Below, one piece after another: positions 33,473 through 43,965 of a stretch of DNA of 64,000 bases; positions within the stretch are counted from its first letter, which is position 1, and each line of letters starts with the position of its first letter. The position numbers and the translations under genes are program-made. This stretch comes from Timema cristinae (Eukaryota > Arthropoda > Insecta > Phasmatodea > Timematidae), in assembly GCA_039000515.1 (NCBI GenBank), contig JBCFYV010000012.1, forward strand, positions 87,574,284 to 87,638,283. Reading direction: 5' to 3'. The notes under the pieces were generated by a model. That model made no database searches. It saw nothing but the letters and a program-made list of their open reading frames with translations, and had not been told where the DNA came from.

Positions 33473-33590
33473 TTACTCCGAGAGTCCATCTGACTGGCAA
33501 TTATGACAAATGTACATTTTTGATTTCTTTGACCAAGAAAAATGTGACCACAGCTGACAGTCCAAACAGCGAACCCACTCCTCGCCTGGT
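33473..33590 (-). pseudogene. out-of-frame C-terminal zinc-finger end of the transposase
   Basis: In the frame one base over, the minus strand reads GEEWVRCLDCQLWSH and then KMYICHNCQSDGLSE before TAA at 33473-33475. These Cys/His pairs complete the CxxC started by CLVC in the main frame, like the PHD-like finger that ends many related transposases. A one-base insertion or equivalent indel near 33595-33610 explains the break. One expected Cys after WSH is not visible. Confidence 0.75.
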
Positions 33591-35623
33591 TTACTGGAAA
33601 GAGAATGGTTCCAAGCACACTAAACAGAAACATTCACGATCTTCTTCTGATGAGCTTTCTGGATCTAATTTATTCCTTGCAGACGTTTTGGCCCTAGCTT
33701 GGTTTGGACTACTCAGTTTTATTTTCCTCTTAACCGCTCCCTTTTTTTGTCGTTTTCCATATTCTTCCTCAAGTGCGTTCTTCTCTGGAGTATCTGTCAA
33801 AATGGAACTTTTCCTGGTTTTCCTCCCACCCTTTGTTTTTCTTGGAGCTGATTTTGGAAGGGGCTGAACTAGCTCCGGGGAAAACTTGGCCATATTTTGG
33901 GAGATATTATTGGCCCTAGATAGACCAGCAACTCCTACCGGATTGATAGAACTCTCATTGGTTCTAGTTGAACCAGAAATTGGTGTGATGGGTCTGTCCA
34001 GAACTAGTGATCTTCCAGGAGATCCCTCATTGCGTGAATCTGGTGCTGGCTCTGGATTTGGCCTGTCCGTCACAAATGAAGGGGAGAAGTCTGCATCCTG
34101 AAATACTTCCCTATTAAAAGGAAATATTCCACATTTCTGGAATCCATGTTGAATATTCGTTGGTGTTGTGGCAATCGGAAATGCTACTTTTAAAACGGAT
34201 GGAATGTGGAATATTGTCATAGGCCTAACGGTACCATCAGGGGTTTTATTATTTCTAATCCAAGCATCCATTGCTATGTTTATTTGTCTTTTAACTGGTC
34301 TAAAAACACTTCGATCTAGTGGCTGGAGGCGATGAGTGCAATGAGGGGGAAAGGAAAGCATTACAACCCCATTAGTTTTGGCAAAATCAAGACATTTTGG
34401 AGCTAAATGCGACTTATGGTTGTCTAAGAGAATAAGGACAGGCCTTTCTTGAGAAGGACGAACACAATCAACAAAATGATTCAGAAAAATCAGAAATTCT
34501 GTTTCTGTTGTCCACCCAGATTTATTTCCGGTACCTATGCAACCTGTTGGACCATCTCTGATGAAGTGGTCATAAAATCTTACCCTGGGAAAGATGAACA
34601 TTGGAGGAATTGCATTTCCAGCAGCATTGACAGCAACGGTTAACGTAATAAGTTGTCCTATTTCAGCTGAAGTCATTGCTCCTATTTGTTTTATACCTTT
34701 TCTTGCAATAATTTTTGAGGGTTTTTGAACAGTAGTGACACCGGTTTCGTCCATGTTCCAAACATCATTTGCAGTGAATGAATACCTATCGTAAACTTCA
34801 GAAAGTTTATCAAAAAACTTTGAAACACTGGCACGGTTGAAGCTGGATGCTCGGCCTATACTAGTAGCCTCCAGAGTTCGAATCGATAATGAAGAATGAC
34901 GCTTTAAAAATGATGAGAGCCAGTCTGCACCAGCTGTTTCATTGTCACTCCAGGTTCTTGGCATCGTAACATTGTAGTGCTTCCCACACAGGTAGGCAAT
35001 ACATCGCAAATCGCGTGGCGTGAGTCCAAAATAAATATCCGAGCAAGTTTCGATGTAAGTAACAAGAGCAGTCTCCTGTATTGGAGGGAAAACCTGTCTG
35101 TTTCCATAATATCCAGCCAGAGGCTTCCAGTCCACTTGAGGATCAGGCCTAGGTTCATTTGCTCCTGAAACAAGACACAAACTAAGTCAGTAAACGTTTG
35201 GTTAGTTAATTAGGAGAAAACTGCAAATTACATTTTAGGAAATTAATATTTTCTAAATATTTTCTAAAAAGTAGAATTAATAAATTAAAAAAGGTTAATT
35301 ATTTTCACCTATATTATTTTTAAGCTTGACTTAGATTTTTCTTTGTATTCAGAATTCAAATATCCACCAGTCAAAAAAATAACTCCAAATTAGAATGAGG
35401 GATTTAGTCGAGAATAGTTGATTTATAAATATGATTTAATTATATTGTAATTTCACAGCTTACGTTTATTTTTTCTTGAGATGTATCTTGTAAGGGTCAC
35501 ATGGCAGATGTCATAACTTTTTGCAGATTGTCTGATGGATGTTCCCTCTCTCACAAGCTGAGCGGCTCTCTCCAACACAACACCAGTGTTACCTCGATCA
35601 GACTTCCTTTTGTAATTCCGTAT
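33591..35623 (-). CDS. pogo-like transposase, two coding exons, C-terminal frameshift
   Basis: Predicted role: binds the element ends and catalyses cut-and-paste transposition at TA sites. Exon 35464-35623 encodes a psq-type helix-turn-helix (YKRKSDRGNTG, ERAAQLVREGTSIRQSAKSY). A 299-bp intron follows: donor C/GTAAGC, acceptor TTGTTTCAG ending at 35165, phases matching to give Arg. The main exon (35164-33591) has a CENP-B-like DNA-binding region, then the DDE domain: MDETGVT, LLDNHKSH and HRLQPLDRSVF. Counted from the start of the upstream exon, the Asp residues are about 192, 301 and 337, i.e. DD35D. A basic, Ser-rich tail follows. The upstream exon starts at an ATA after ATTTTAG with an in-frame stop just before, so the true start lies in an unseen exon or was lost. 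The stop at 33591 cuts a zinc finger after CLVCLEPF; the rest (EEWVRCLDCQLWSH, YICHNC) continues in the next frame to 33473. Confidence 0.9.
35165..35463 (-). other. intron in transposase gene
   Basis: GTAAGC at the donor (35463 side) and TTTCAG at the acceptor (35165 side). Both flanking exons are in phase. The intron is AT-rich with no repeats seen. Confidence 0.85.
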
Positions 35624-35805
35624 CTAAAATTACATTCTAAATTTTATTATTTTATTCATAACTCTTTAGTAGCTAAATGGAAATAGAGTGAAAAAATCAC
35701 CAGTATTTTTTATACTTGGAAGTAGTATTAAATGTGATTATATAAATGGTATGATAAAATTTCATAGGACACTAATAGCATTCTAAATATCGAAACAAAA
35801 CAAGC

Positions 35806-36191
35806 GGGGCAGGTTGTAACTGACAAAACTTGGTGTTACAACCTACCCCACATGATGCCATTAAATGAATTATTAATTTATGTTGGCTAACCAAATTTTA
35901 ACAAAAAGGCTAAGTGCATATTCTGAAAGCCAAAACTACAAAGAATTGTGTGTGCTGATAAAAGATTTACAAAATAATGTAAATTACAGAGAATAGGGGT
36001 AAAAGTCTATTGAAAAATATTTTCGTACCTTATAGAAAAATGATTTTTTTTCTCTTGCTGCTCGTACAGACTTCCGATTCTCATAGAGTCACAACTCAAA
36101 CTGAAAACTTTCACCAGTGCTATTGTGACCAAACTAACAAGTCACTCAAGCGAATAATGGCGGAAATATCGTCACTGTTACAACCTGCCCC
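35806..36191. repeat. right subterminal repeats of pogo-like element
   Basis: GGGGCAGGTTGTAAC at 35806-35820 and its inverse GTTACAACCTACCCC at 35835-35849 form a short inverted pair with a 14-bp spacer. GTTACAACCTGCCCC at 36177-36191 touches the right terminal repeat. With the left cluster and both ends, the word occurs eight times. Confidence 0.85.
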
Positions 36192-36216
36192 TGTTACAAT
36201 CAGCCCCGGTCTCCCC
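36192..36216 (-). repeat. right terminal inverted repeat of pogo-like element
   Basis: TGTTACAATCAGCCCC then GGTCTCCCC, the inverted partner of 33062-33086. Confidence 0.95.
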
Positions 36217-37234
36217 TATCTACGCCTCATTGCTCTCTGCCAGGAAATAACCTTTAAAATTATGAAATAAGTAACATTATGAACTTGTCATTTCCTAAGT
36301 TTTCCACCGAAGATTAGTAGCGTAGCTCTGCGGTTTGTTGACTGGTGAGCATTTCCTGGGCTAGTAGTGATGAGTGTGCCTATGTGTATGTAGCTGAATG
36401 AATCCAGGACTTTCCACATACACCAGACTAACCGCAGCAAAAATGTTTAAAAATGTTTTTTTCCCTAAAAATTGGATGCACAATTGGCGTGCATGACTTT
36501 GACCCAGGACATAGGCCAGAGTTTGATACCTTTTAAAATACGCTTCTTTACGCTATTCCCTTACATGATACAATTTAAATCCCTAACAGTCAGTTCACTA
36601 AAACGTTCTAATAAAACCTAATAATCACCAGCGCATAGGGTAGAACGAAGGTGTTCCATGTTCGTAGCGGACCTCTCTACCCACTCACTAACACGGCATG
36701 CTTCTATAAAGCCCAAGTCTTCTACTGCAGCTTTTAAGAGCCCTCCTAATCTAATTAGTAGTGCTTGTTAGTCTAAACAAGACTACCTTCCTCGCTCACT
36801 CGTCTGGCTTTTAAATGAGATTCACTCCCGTAATTAGGTTATACTTTCCTCGGCGTAACAATTTAAGGTGCTCTTATAAAGAAAGAAAGAAAAAATTGTC
36901 GTCCACTTGTTTTTAAAGGATCTGATTAAACAACTAATGTCCTCGCGCTGCCGACCTTTAGGAACGATGTTTTCCTTTTCGCTGAAATGCTTTTATAAAC
37001 CCTCTAGGAATAATTTTGTTAGAAAAGGTAACCTAGTAATTGAGTCACTTAAAAAACCAAAGTCACTTTAGAGTGAGCAGGGAAACGTTGATTGTATTAT
37101 GGTCTCTTCTGACAGTAGTGGTAGATTAGTGAAGTAGGTTATAAATTTCCTCAGTGGCGAGGGAGGGCATGTATTATGCGTGGGACGCGTCTGTCACAGG
37201 CAGCAACGAAAACTAGCCTACTAGAAGCGTTAGA
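36217..37234. other. no recognisable feature
   Basis: Starts with the TA duplication of the transposon. The rest is unique-looking; short GAAA-rich tract near 36880-36895. Nothing recognised. Confidence 0.4.
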
Positions 37235-37640
37235 CAGCGTTGGTTCCCAAACCCGGCGTCGCGACCCTAATGCAGGTTTCAAGGATGGTCCTTAGGTTCG
37301 TGGGGTTAAGAAAAAAAATAATCAAAAATGGTAAATTATTACAATTACAAACACGTCATCAATACGGTGTATTATAAAGAACTACTACAATTCTGACAAT
37401 AGCAACAGTGTTGAAACAATGTTTCGGAACCCTTCAGTACTCGGAATCTTGGAGCCAGCTCAAGGACAAGCCAATTATATATATCGAGAAGCTGAAAAAT
37501 GCTCTTCTCGCTTTTACAACAATAAACTTCTGTAAACAAGGATTTTCAGATCTAATGACGATCAAGACTAACGCAAAGAATCGCCAGGCCGGGAAACATG
37601 TAGGATTTTTTGAAGCTCATACACAGTAATTTGTTGACTC
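37235..37640 (+). pseudogene. hAT-like remnant: left end plus transposase C-terminal fragment
   Basis: CAGCGTTGGTTCCCAAAC and CGTCGCGACCC at 37235-37266 look like a hAT end. About 140 bp on, an open frame (37408-37629) contains ALLAFTTINFCKQGFSDLMT and IKTNAKNRQ. This resembles the C-terminal dimerisation region of ZBED5/FAM200-type hAT transposases, where the family pattern is a Cys-E-x-GFS followed by a K-x-RNR motif. The C-terminus should lie near the right end, so its place beside a left-type end implies internal deletion. No right end is visible. The N-terminal and catalytic parts are missing. Confidence 0.6.
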
Positions 37641-37739
37641 AAACAAACAGCCTTCTTTTTTATAATCCATTGATAAGCTACTCTATTTTCTAATCCATTG
37701 ATTCTCAATATGAGAAAATTAAATCCACAAGTATTACAC

Positions 37740-37822
37740 CAAAAATACACCAACCTCATTATACCTGACCGGGATTCAAACTTCGATCTCCCCTCATCGG
37801 CAATACAGTCTATTTTGAAAGT
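37740..37822 (-). repeat. S-A SINE head fragment
   Basis: CTGACCGGGATTCAAAC, TCGATCTCCCCTCATCGG and GTCTATTTTGAAAGTGAC are the reverse complement of the S-A head and box B. Confidence 0.55.
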
Positions 37823-38154
37823 GACATATTTTTAATTAATTTTATGTTTAGTTAATTTTAGTGCATTACAAAAGTAATTATTTACAACAAACTGAGTATT
37901 TTAATAATTCTTAACAGGTGAGCCCGAATTGGTCAAATGGGAAAATTAGGCTATCTGACTCTCTCTAATGGTATGTCCTAAGTCTTCCAAAGGTTAATGT
38001 CTTGATTGGCCCAACGGTAAACATGTAATGAAAGTAAACAGTGTAAACTCTGACGAGCTGTCTCCAAGCTCTCAATTCAGCAGTTGTATGTTAGTCTAGT
38101 TAGTGAAAACTAAGGTGAATCGTGGATTTGGAATCTTCATTATCTGAGCGAATT
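37823..38154. other. no recognisable feature
   Basis: AT-rich; nothing recognised before the FLYWCH-like pseudogene. Confidence 0.4.
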
Positions 38155-38500
38155 GAGGAGGTTCTAAATTTTGAGTATTTCAAATTTAACTTCAAGTATG
38201 AGTCAAAGAGTGGCGGATAAACATGGCGTTGCTGTAGTAATAGGGAGTGTCCATCTAGCTAGACCCTACGTTCATCAAGGTACTGTTAATTTGCTGAAAT
38301 ACTCAAACCCCCACATCACGAATCAAACGTTAAGAAGTTCAACCGTCAAGTTTCTAGTAGCATTTGTAAAATAAAAGCTACGGAATAACTCAGTAAACGG
38401 CCGTCACAAATTATACGAAAAGTCTTAGCAGATTCATAGCGAGATGATGCTTTGACTTACAGTGACTTAGTACTGATATGAAGCAATATCCATATGGCAA
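38155..38500 (+). pseudogene. FLYWCH-type zinc-finger / MULE-associated protein relic
   Basis: A single frame from 38155 reads EEVLNFEYFKFNFKYESKSG, then a stop, TWRCCSNRECPSS, a stop, and further on HHESNVKKFNRQVSSSICK, RPSQIIRKVLADS and DALTYSDLVLI. The WRC..xxxCP pair and the HxxxNxxK segment match FLYWCH zinc fingers. The RPSxII...LTxxDL...NIH segment is like the region that follows in MULE-type transposon proteins of insects. Six in-frame stops (38218, 38260, 38287, 38386, 38437, 38479) but no frameshift: decay by point mutation. No MULE transposase core follows. Confidence 0.6.
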
Positions 38501-38967
38501 TAATACTTCATTTGCATTCGCTTCCCCCCTCAACCCCTCCTCCCCCACCCTCCAAACCACAAGGAAGGCAATCATCAGTTTATGGAGGCTATGAATTTGA
38601 TTACAAATAGAGGCGAGCCCCATTTCTGCTGGGCAGCGGTGTTGTTCATAATAGCATAGTATTCTCAACAAGTTCTTTAGTAAATGTATTTCAGTTTCTA
38701 TGAATGGTACCTAACCCAAAACAAATGTTTTCTTCCTTAGTAAAGAAATGAATGGAGGTTACGTTCCTGTGTTCTGCTTGTTGCCCAACAAATCACATCT
38801 CACGTACAGCATAGCTTTGCGCATGATACAATGAATATCTGGAATAAACGGGCTAATTTGGGAATCTAAGATAATCACAATTGACCTCGATATGGCAATC
38901 CACAGATTTGTTAAATAGACGTTTGTCAGTTCACGAATTGTAGGTTGTAGGTTTCATTTACTGCAGG
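38501..38967. other. no recognisable feature
   Basis: C-rich stretch near 38520-38560, otherwise ordinary. The pseudogene may extend a little into this region. Confidence 0.4.
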
Positions 38968-39184
38968 AGTAGTACTAGGCCCGCCAGGTGTTCAAGCCGG
39001 GCCCGGTACCAGGGGCAGAGCACCCGTCCCCCTCGCTTTGTTATAATCGACTTCACTGGCAGCATAGAGAATACATTTCTCTATGCTGGCAGCGAAAATT
39101 TATTTGTTTGAGGGAACGGAGAGTGAGGTAAATTAGCTTAGCAAATAAAAAGGGGTTTTGAGGAGCTTTGACCCCAACGCTAAA

Positions 39185-39221
<37 letters not shown>

Positions 39222-40403
39222 GCACCGCGTCTTACTACCCGTTCGGGTTATACGCACTTACGCTAATGTTTAATGGTAGGGTGATTGTGAGATGAAATGG
39301 AGGACCTACAGTTTAACGTGGAATCCGAACCACGGTGGTGGCCTGGCATTCCCCACATTCACAAGATGTCTTGTCAGAGGTGAAGGGAGGGTTTGGTAAT
39401 CAGATAAATCTGTGCCGGTACCGGGGATTGAACCCCGGCCGCCAGCACAGAAGTCTGACACCTTACCCCTAGACCACCAGGTCACCTCCCAACGCTAAAA
39501 AAAAAGGTGTGGGGGGTTCTCGTGGACTCTTAAGTGAATGTTTAAAAAGAGGAATCTCCCAGAATATACTTGAGATGGCCCTCATCTGAATTATTATTTT
39601 TAAACTATACTTTTCCAAACGCTATTTGGAGTGGTCCTTCTCCAGAAGTTTTTTGAAATTCGAATGTCCTTATAAGATATTAGAGTGTTCTTTTCCTTAA
39701 AAAAAATCAACATACTCTCATTACTATTTGGAGTTGTCCTCTGTTAAAGTTTTGAAAATTTAATGTGTCTGGAGCTATTTGTAGTTTCATACTTATTACT
39801 CGATAACATCAAAGGGGAGTGAAATAAATCTAGAGAGAGGCAAGTTTATTCAAATCGGGAGGAGGGGGACACACATTATTCCAAGGGGAGAAAGCCCCGC
39901 CTCTCCCGCCCTGCTATGCCATCACTGCTTGACTTTAATGTGTATGTTAAAAAAAATCATAGGTCACTTCTAAAAAACAAAAACAATGTACTTTAATTAA
40001 TCTGTCACTTAACACTGAAAATGTTACGCCCACGATAATATACTTATTTTTAAATTGAACTTGATTCCCCACCCGACTCTCTTCACGCACCAAATTTAAT
40101 TTCAGTACAAAATAATAGACTCCACGAAACTTTCGAGCAATTTGAAATGAAGAACAAGACTGTACCGAACCAATGAGGCAGTGCCATAATTGGGATGAGA
40201 TGGCAGTAATCTTCCACGGAGGAAGCCCCAGCTGGTGGGCTGGACGTAGACATACACTATTCCTTAGTATGGGTGGGCATTTTATTGTTAACTTTCATGT
40301 TTTATTTTAGTTTATCTACTACAATTTGATTTAAATTTTTTAATCTGGATCTTGGGCCCGGTATCATGGTACCAATAGTCGCTCCCCTCGTGGCAGACCT
40401 GCG
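38968..40403 (+). mobile_element. repeat G copy 1, interrupted by S-B
   Basis: Shares with 45270-46356 in the same order: GGGC(C/T)(C/T)GGTACCAGGGGC near the left end, TATTTGGAGTGGT and TTGAAATT(C/T)GAATG words, AACACTGAAA(A)TGTTAC, TGCCAAATTTAGTTTCAG-like and TATTTTGTTTT-like words, and GGTACCAATAG with CTGCG at the right. Without the SINE and its duplication it is about 1.1 kb. No coding region; ends show only weak inverted similarity. Probably a non-autonomous DNA element of unknown superfamily. Confidence 0.8.
39186..39487 (-). repeat. S-B SINE, full length, with target duplication
   Basis: Plus-strand order: TTA repeats, AGCACCGCGTCTTACTACCC, body, box B (GGGATTGAACCCC) and head ending CCACCAGGTCACCT. 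The 13-bp duplication CCCAACGCTAAAA flanks it at 39173-39185 and 39488-39500. It sits inside repeat G copy 1 and is absent from copy 2. Confidence 0.97.
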
Positions 40404-41814
40404 TAGTGCGGTTGGTTGCAAACATTGGCACTTTCCACATAGTTTAATAATTCAATATTATAACTTGGGAAATAGTTACATACCTTATTCGGATTGACCT
40501 ATTTGGAAATGGAAGAAGTAGGTCATTGCTTGATAGAGGACTTCATTCCAGGTCATTCACAAGAAGCGAGAGTTTCCAAGTTCATAGACTATTTAGTTTA
40601 TACTTAAACGTATATAGAAGAAGGGTTAATTTTTCCACCAAACATTTGAGCTGAGAGTAGTGAGTCTACAAATACAATCTTATGTGAGTTATTTCGTGCA
40701 GATTTGAATTCTCATTTCAGCAACGCTCGCTTTAACATTCTAAAAACAGTGGAGGTTTTAAGTAAATATTAAGTTCAAGTGTACTTTTCGTTTACCTTGT
40801 AAGATGGTACACTTACCTTGCATTACTGCACAATCTTATAATATAGGGTAATTAGTTGGTTAAGTTAAGACTGTTACCTTTCAGTGTAGATGGGGTGTAA
40901 TTACAAATTCAGAGCCCCTTAGTCTCAGTGAAAATAAGAAATAATCTGGTACGGTAGTAATGAAAAAGCGGAAACTGCAAAAACAAATACCTTTGCATAG
41001 ATAAAAAAAAACAAATTTATTGATGTGAGTTTGCTAAGATATGTTACTTTTCTATATAAAGACAAAAATTAAAATAAATGATGTTTTTACTACTTATCTT
41101 AAATCTTAATTGTTTTACTTTTGGATGAATCTGGACTCTTTTTTTCATAAAGGATGAAGATGGACGCACTTTTTAGATGAATTCAGACTCCTAAGTTATT
41201 ATACTTGGCAACCTTGGATGAATTTGGATGAGCCATTTTTTTTAGTAATCTTTATTAAGTTTGATGTGTACTTTAGCTAGAGAAATTTGGGTTTTTATAT
41301 TAGTAAAAAGTCAGAAATGTTGTTTATCTCCGATATTTTCTAGCCACCCTCACTGCGATCAGTGACCTATACTATCTAAGTTAAGTGAATAGAATGAGTG
41401 AGTAAATTGTTATTAAGAAAATTCAACATCACTTGCCAGAATAATACATCAAGAATAACAAGATTTAAAAAAAGCTGGTCTCATACTGCGCTCGGTCATG
41501 ATCGAATACAGTCCTATAAAGTCTTAATCTGCTAAATTAGCATTTTGGTTGGTCCTGCTGATATTTGATATGCGTTTTTTTTAAAAGTCCTTAACCTAAG
41601 GTAGCAACATCTAACACTTAAATACACCAGCCTTGTAACAGGAATCTGGATATATGTATGATAAATCGAATCTATTAACAATTTTGACTTAATTTCAGGC
41701 AGTTATTAGGGTCAATAAAGGCTCCTCGGAACCTTTATTTGTCTTCCTTTGTCACTAGGATAAAACGCAGCCTACGTTCAGTTCGATTCCATTAAGAAGA
41801 AACTTTTTTTTTTT
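40404..41814. other. no recognisable feature
   Basis: AT-rich with repeated TGGATGAAT/GATGAATTTGG words near 41120-41240. Nothing recognised. Confidence 0.4.
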
Positions 41815-42005
41815 TGCAGTTTCAAAAGTTACTAAAACAATGTTCATATATCTATACGTCAAGTAATGTGAGATATGGTTGTCACTTTTCATAAATAATG
41901 TATTTGCGATAGAGAATTAATAATAAAGTAAAATGTTATCAATGCTAACCGCAAAAAAATACGTTTGTATTTTCTTAAACGTTCTTTCTACCAGAATCTT
42001 AATAA
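41815..42005 (+). repeat. repeat F copy
   Basis: TACTAAAACAATGTTCATAT, CTATACGTCAAGTAATG, TTGTCACTTTTCATAAATAA, AAGTAAAATGTTATCAATGC, TAACCGCAAAAAA and TTCTACCAGAATC. This is the best preserved F copy. Confidence 0.78.
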
Positions 42006-42134
42006 ATAAATTAGGTGGGTCAAACTATTTCAATCATAAGGGCCACATTAAAAAAAGTATTAATAATTGGGACACTCACTATTTTAAGTAAAAATAATTC
42101 CAACTTGATACCTTTCTACAAAATCAAATTAAGA

Positions 42135-42389
42135 GTGACCCGGTTCGGTGGCCTCATGGTCTAACGTGCTACTATCGTGTTACACTAAACCACCGAAGAT
42201 GGGGAGATCGGTGTTCGATCCCGGTCGGTTTCACTGATGATAGTTTTTCCTAAATGGCTTTCCACGCTCCCTCCACGCCAATGTGGGTGCACTTCCTCTA
42301 AATTAAACTTTTCTAATCCCTAACATATTATTGTAATTAATACATAAGCGTATAACTCCAGCGGGTAGTAAGACGTGGTGCTAAAAAAA
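42135..42389 (+). repeat. S-A SINE, full length
   Basis: Head GGTTCGGTGGCCTCATGGTC, box B GTGTTCGATCCCGGTCGG, body CACGCCAATGTGGGTGCAC, tail AACTCCAGCGGGTAGTAAG and GGTGCTAAAAAAA. Confidence 0.9.
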
Positions 42390-43123
42390 ATCAAGACTGG
42401 GGCCCTTATATAAAATAATAAGCCTCACCCCCTATTTTTTATATCTTCCAAAAATTTGAAATATTTTATTTGCAACACTGGTGTGGATGTTGGGTTTTAA
42501 ATATTATGTTGAAGATACTTTAATTAGTTGATGACACCTGAGTTAACCATAATCTTTGAGGTGTTTTGTTCCGTCTCATGAGCAAAGACAACTGTTCACA
42601 TTCGTAAGTCCTGCCAAACATTACTCAAAATAAACTTTTTTTGTAAATTGATTTTTAGCGACGAAAGAGCACATATCTGGTTTACTAGACTCATTTGCTA
42701 AATTTCCCCAAACTAGGTCAAATTTCCAAATGGTACTGTATATTTCTACGACGTCAATCTACATAATTATCGGGCCACATTGTATGTTGACTCATTACAA
42801 GGTCGGTGAGCTATAAGAGATCATGGATAGGGTCGCCAGTTTGACATGCCGTATATAAATAAACTTGATTGAAGTGAAACAACATTTACCCCTCTCTTTT
42901 CTTGCAATGACGCATAACTTAGCCTCTTTAAATAGCTCCAACTGGAAATGAAAGTGATTGCCATTTAGAAGTAATCTTCATCTTTTTTTTTATTATATAT
43001 ATTTTTTGTGCCATGATTATTTATTTGCTACACCACGCAACAAAAACCCGCGTGTTTCTATTCATGGGATTTAAGGTATAATTTATTCACGATAAGTCCA
43101 ACATTCACGAAGCATTTACATTA
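42390..43123. other. no recognisable feature
   Basis: AT-rich sequence; nothing recognised. Confidence 0.4.
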
Positions 43124-43382
43124 CTTTTTTTGCATCCCGTCTTACTACCCATCGGTCTATTGGCATGTACTTACACTCTGGGCTGCCCAGAGAATTCAAG
43201 AAGTATAGGACAATAACATTTTGGGAGCGTCCATTCACACTAAATAATTAGCGCCAATAGTTTTAGTGACTAGGAAGGCTATATTTAGACAAAATATACC
43301 CGCGTTTGTGTGAATAAAGAGTGGATTTTTTTTACCTCACTACACCCGACCGAGATTCTAACCATGCGACCACCGAAGAAGG
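43124..43382 (-). repeat. S-A SINE, diverged
   Basis: Tail CATCCCGTCTTACTACCC, body AAAATATACCCGCGTTTGTG, GTGGATTTTTTTTACC, CACTACACCCGACCGAG and head CATGCGACCACCGAAG. A stretch near 43180-43240 does not match and may be an insertion. Confidence 0.75.
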
Positions 43383-43689
43383 TTTATGTGCTTTATTAAT
43401 TTTATTGAGAAACTATTTTAACTTTGTAATTTAAATAAATAAAAGTTTCCTTCCAATAAGTTACATTATTCTTATCCTTACAAATCCAATCTCCTTTAAA
43501 AGGAGTGGAGGGGGTGGATAAATTGGTGAAAAATAACAAAATAGCTTTCCAAGCACGTGTGTTGGGACTGCGGCATAACTTTCTGAAACAAATTAGAGAT
43601 GTTTGGTTGGCTGGGGGCCCCGAGAAGTGGGAATTTTATGAAAATTTACTAATTTGTCCAACCCCTTTCCTCCCTCTGACTACACGAAT
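43383..43689. other. no recognisable feature
   Basis: A 65-codon frame at 43505 is not recognisable. Confidence 0.35.
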
Positions 43690-43850
43690 GGGGTTGGGAT
43701 AAGGCAGATAGCATTTTGAGAAAATATACCCGCATTTGCATGGAGGGGGAATGGGAAACTATATGAAAATCACCCTCATTTCATGAGGTCGTGACTCGAA
43801 CCCTGACCTCTACGTTACCAGCAAATCAAACTATTAGGTTATTTGGTTAC
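43690..43850 (-). repeat. S-A SINE, partial
   Basis: AAAATATACCCGCATTTGC, ATGGGAAACTATATGAAAATC, CTCGAACCCTGACCTCTACG and AAACTATTAGGTTATTTGG are the reverse of the S-A body and head. Confidence 0.65.
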
Positions 43851-43904
43851 TTATAACCCCGGCGAACCCTCATCGGTGGAAACGTAGACTACGAAGTAAG
43901 TCTT

Positions 43905-43965
43905 TTATGGTCTGGATTGCCGGTGACTGGTAGAACCCCAGTTTGAATCTCGGCCGGTTCTACGG
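43905..43965 (+). repeat. S-A SINE head fragment
   Basis: GGTCTGGATTGCCGGTGACTG and AGTTTGAATCTCGGCCGG match the S-A head and box B. Confidence 0.5.

Larger units (their letters stand above)
33062..36216 (-). mobile_element. pogo-like (Tc1/mariner superfamily) DNA transposon, complete
   Basis: A 3,155-bp element. Its 25-bp ends, starting GGGGAGACCGGGGCTGGTTG on the left and the same with one change (G to A at position 17) on the right, are inverted. TA flanks both ends (33060-33061 and 36217-36218), the standard target duplication of this superfamily. The single gene is on the minus strand with a spliced transposase. A GGGG..GGTTGTAAC word recurs near both ends. Ends, target site and most of the transposase are intact, so the insertion is young. 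It is likely non-functional at the C-terminal zinc finger (see the CDS). Confidence 0.95.

Noticed and set aside
33520..34101. Plus-strand frames of 115 and 71 codons
   Set aside because: They are antisense shadows of the transposase exon.
39059..39090. Short inverted repeat AGCATAGAGAA / TTCTCTATGCT
   Set aside because: It lies inside repeat G copy 1 and is absent at the matching place in copy 2; most likely a local event without further meaning.
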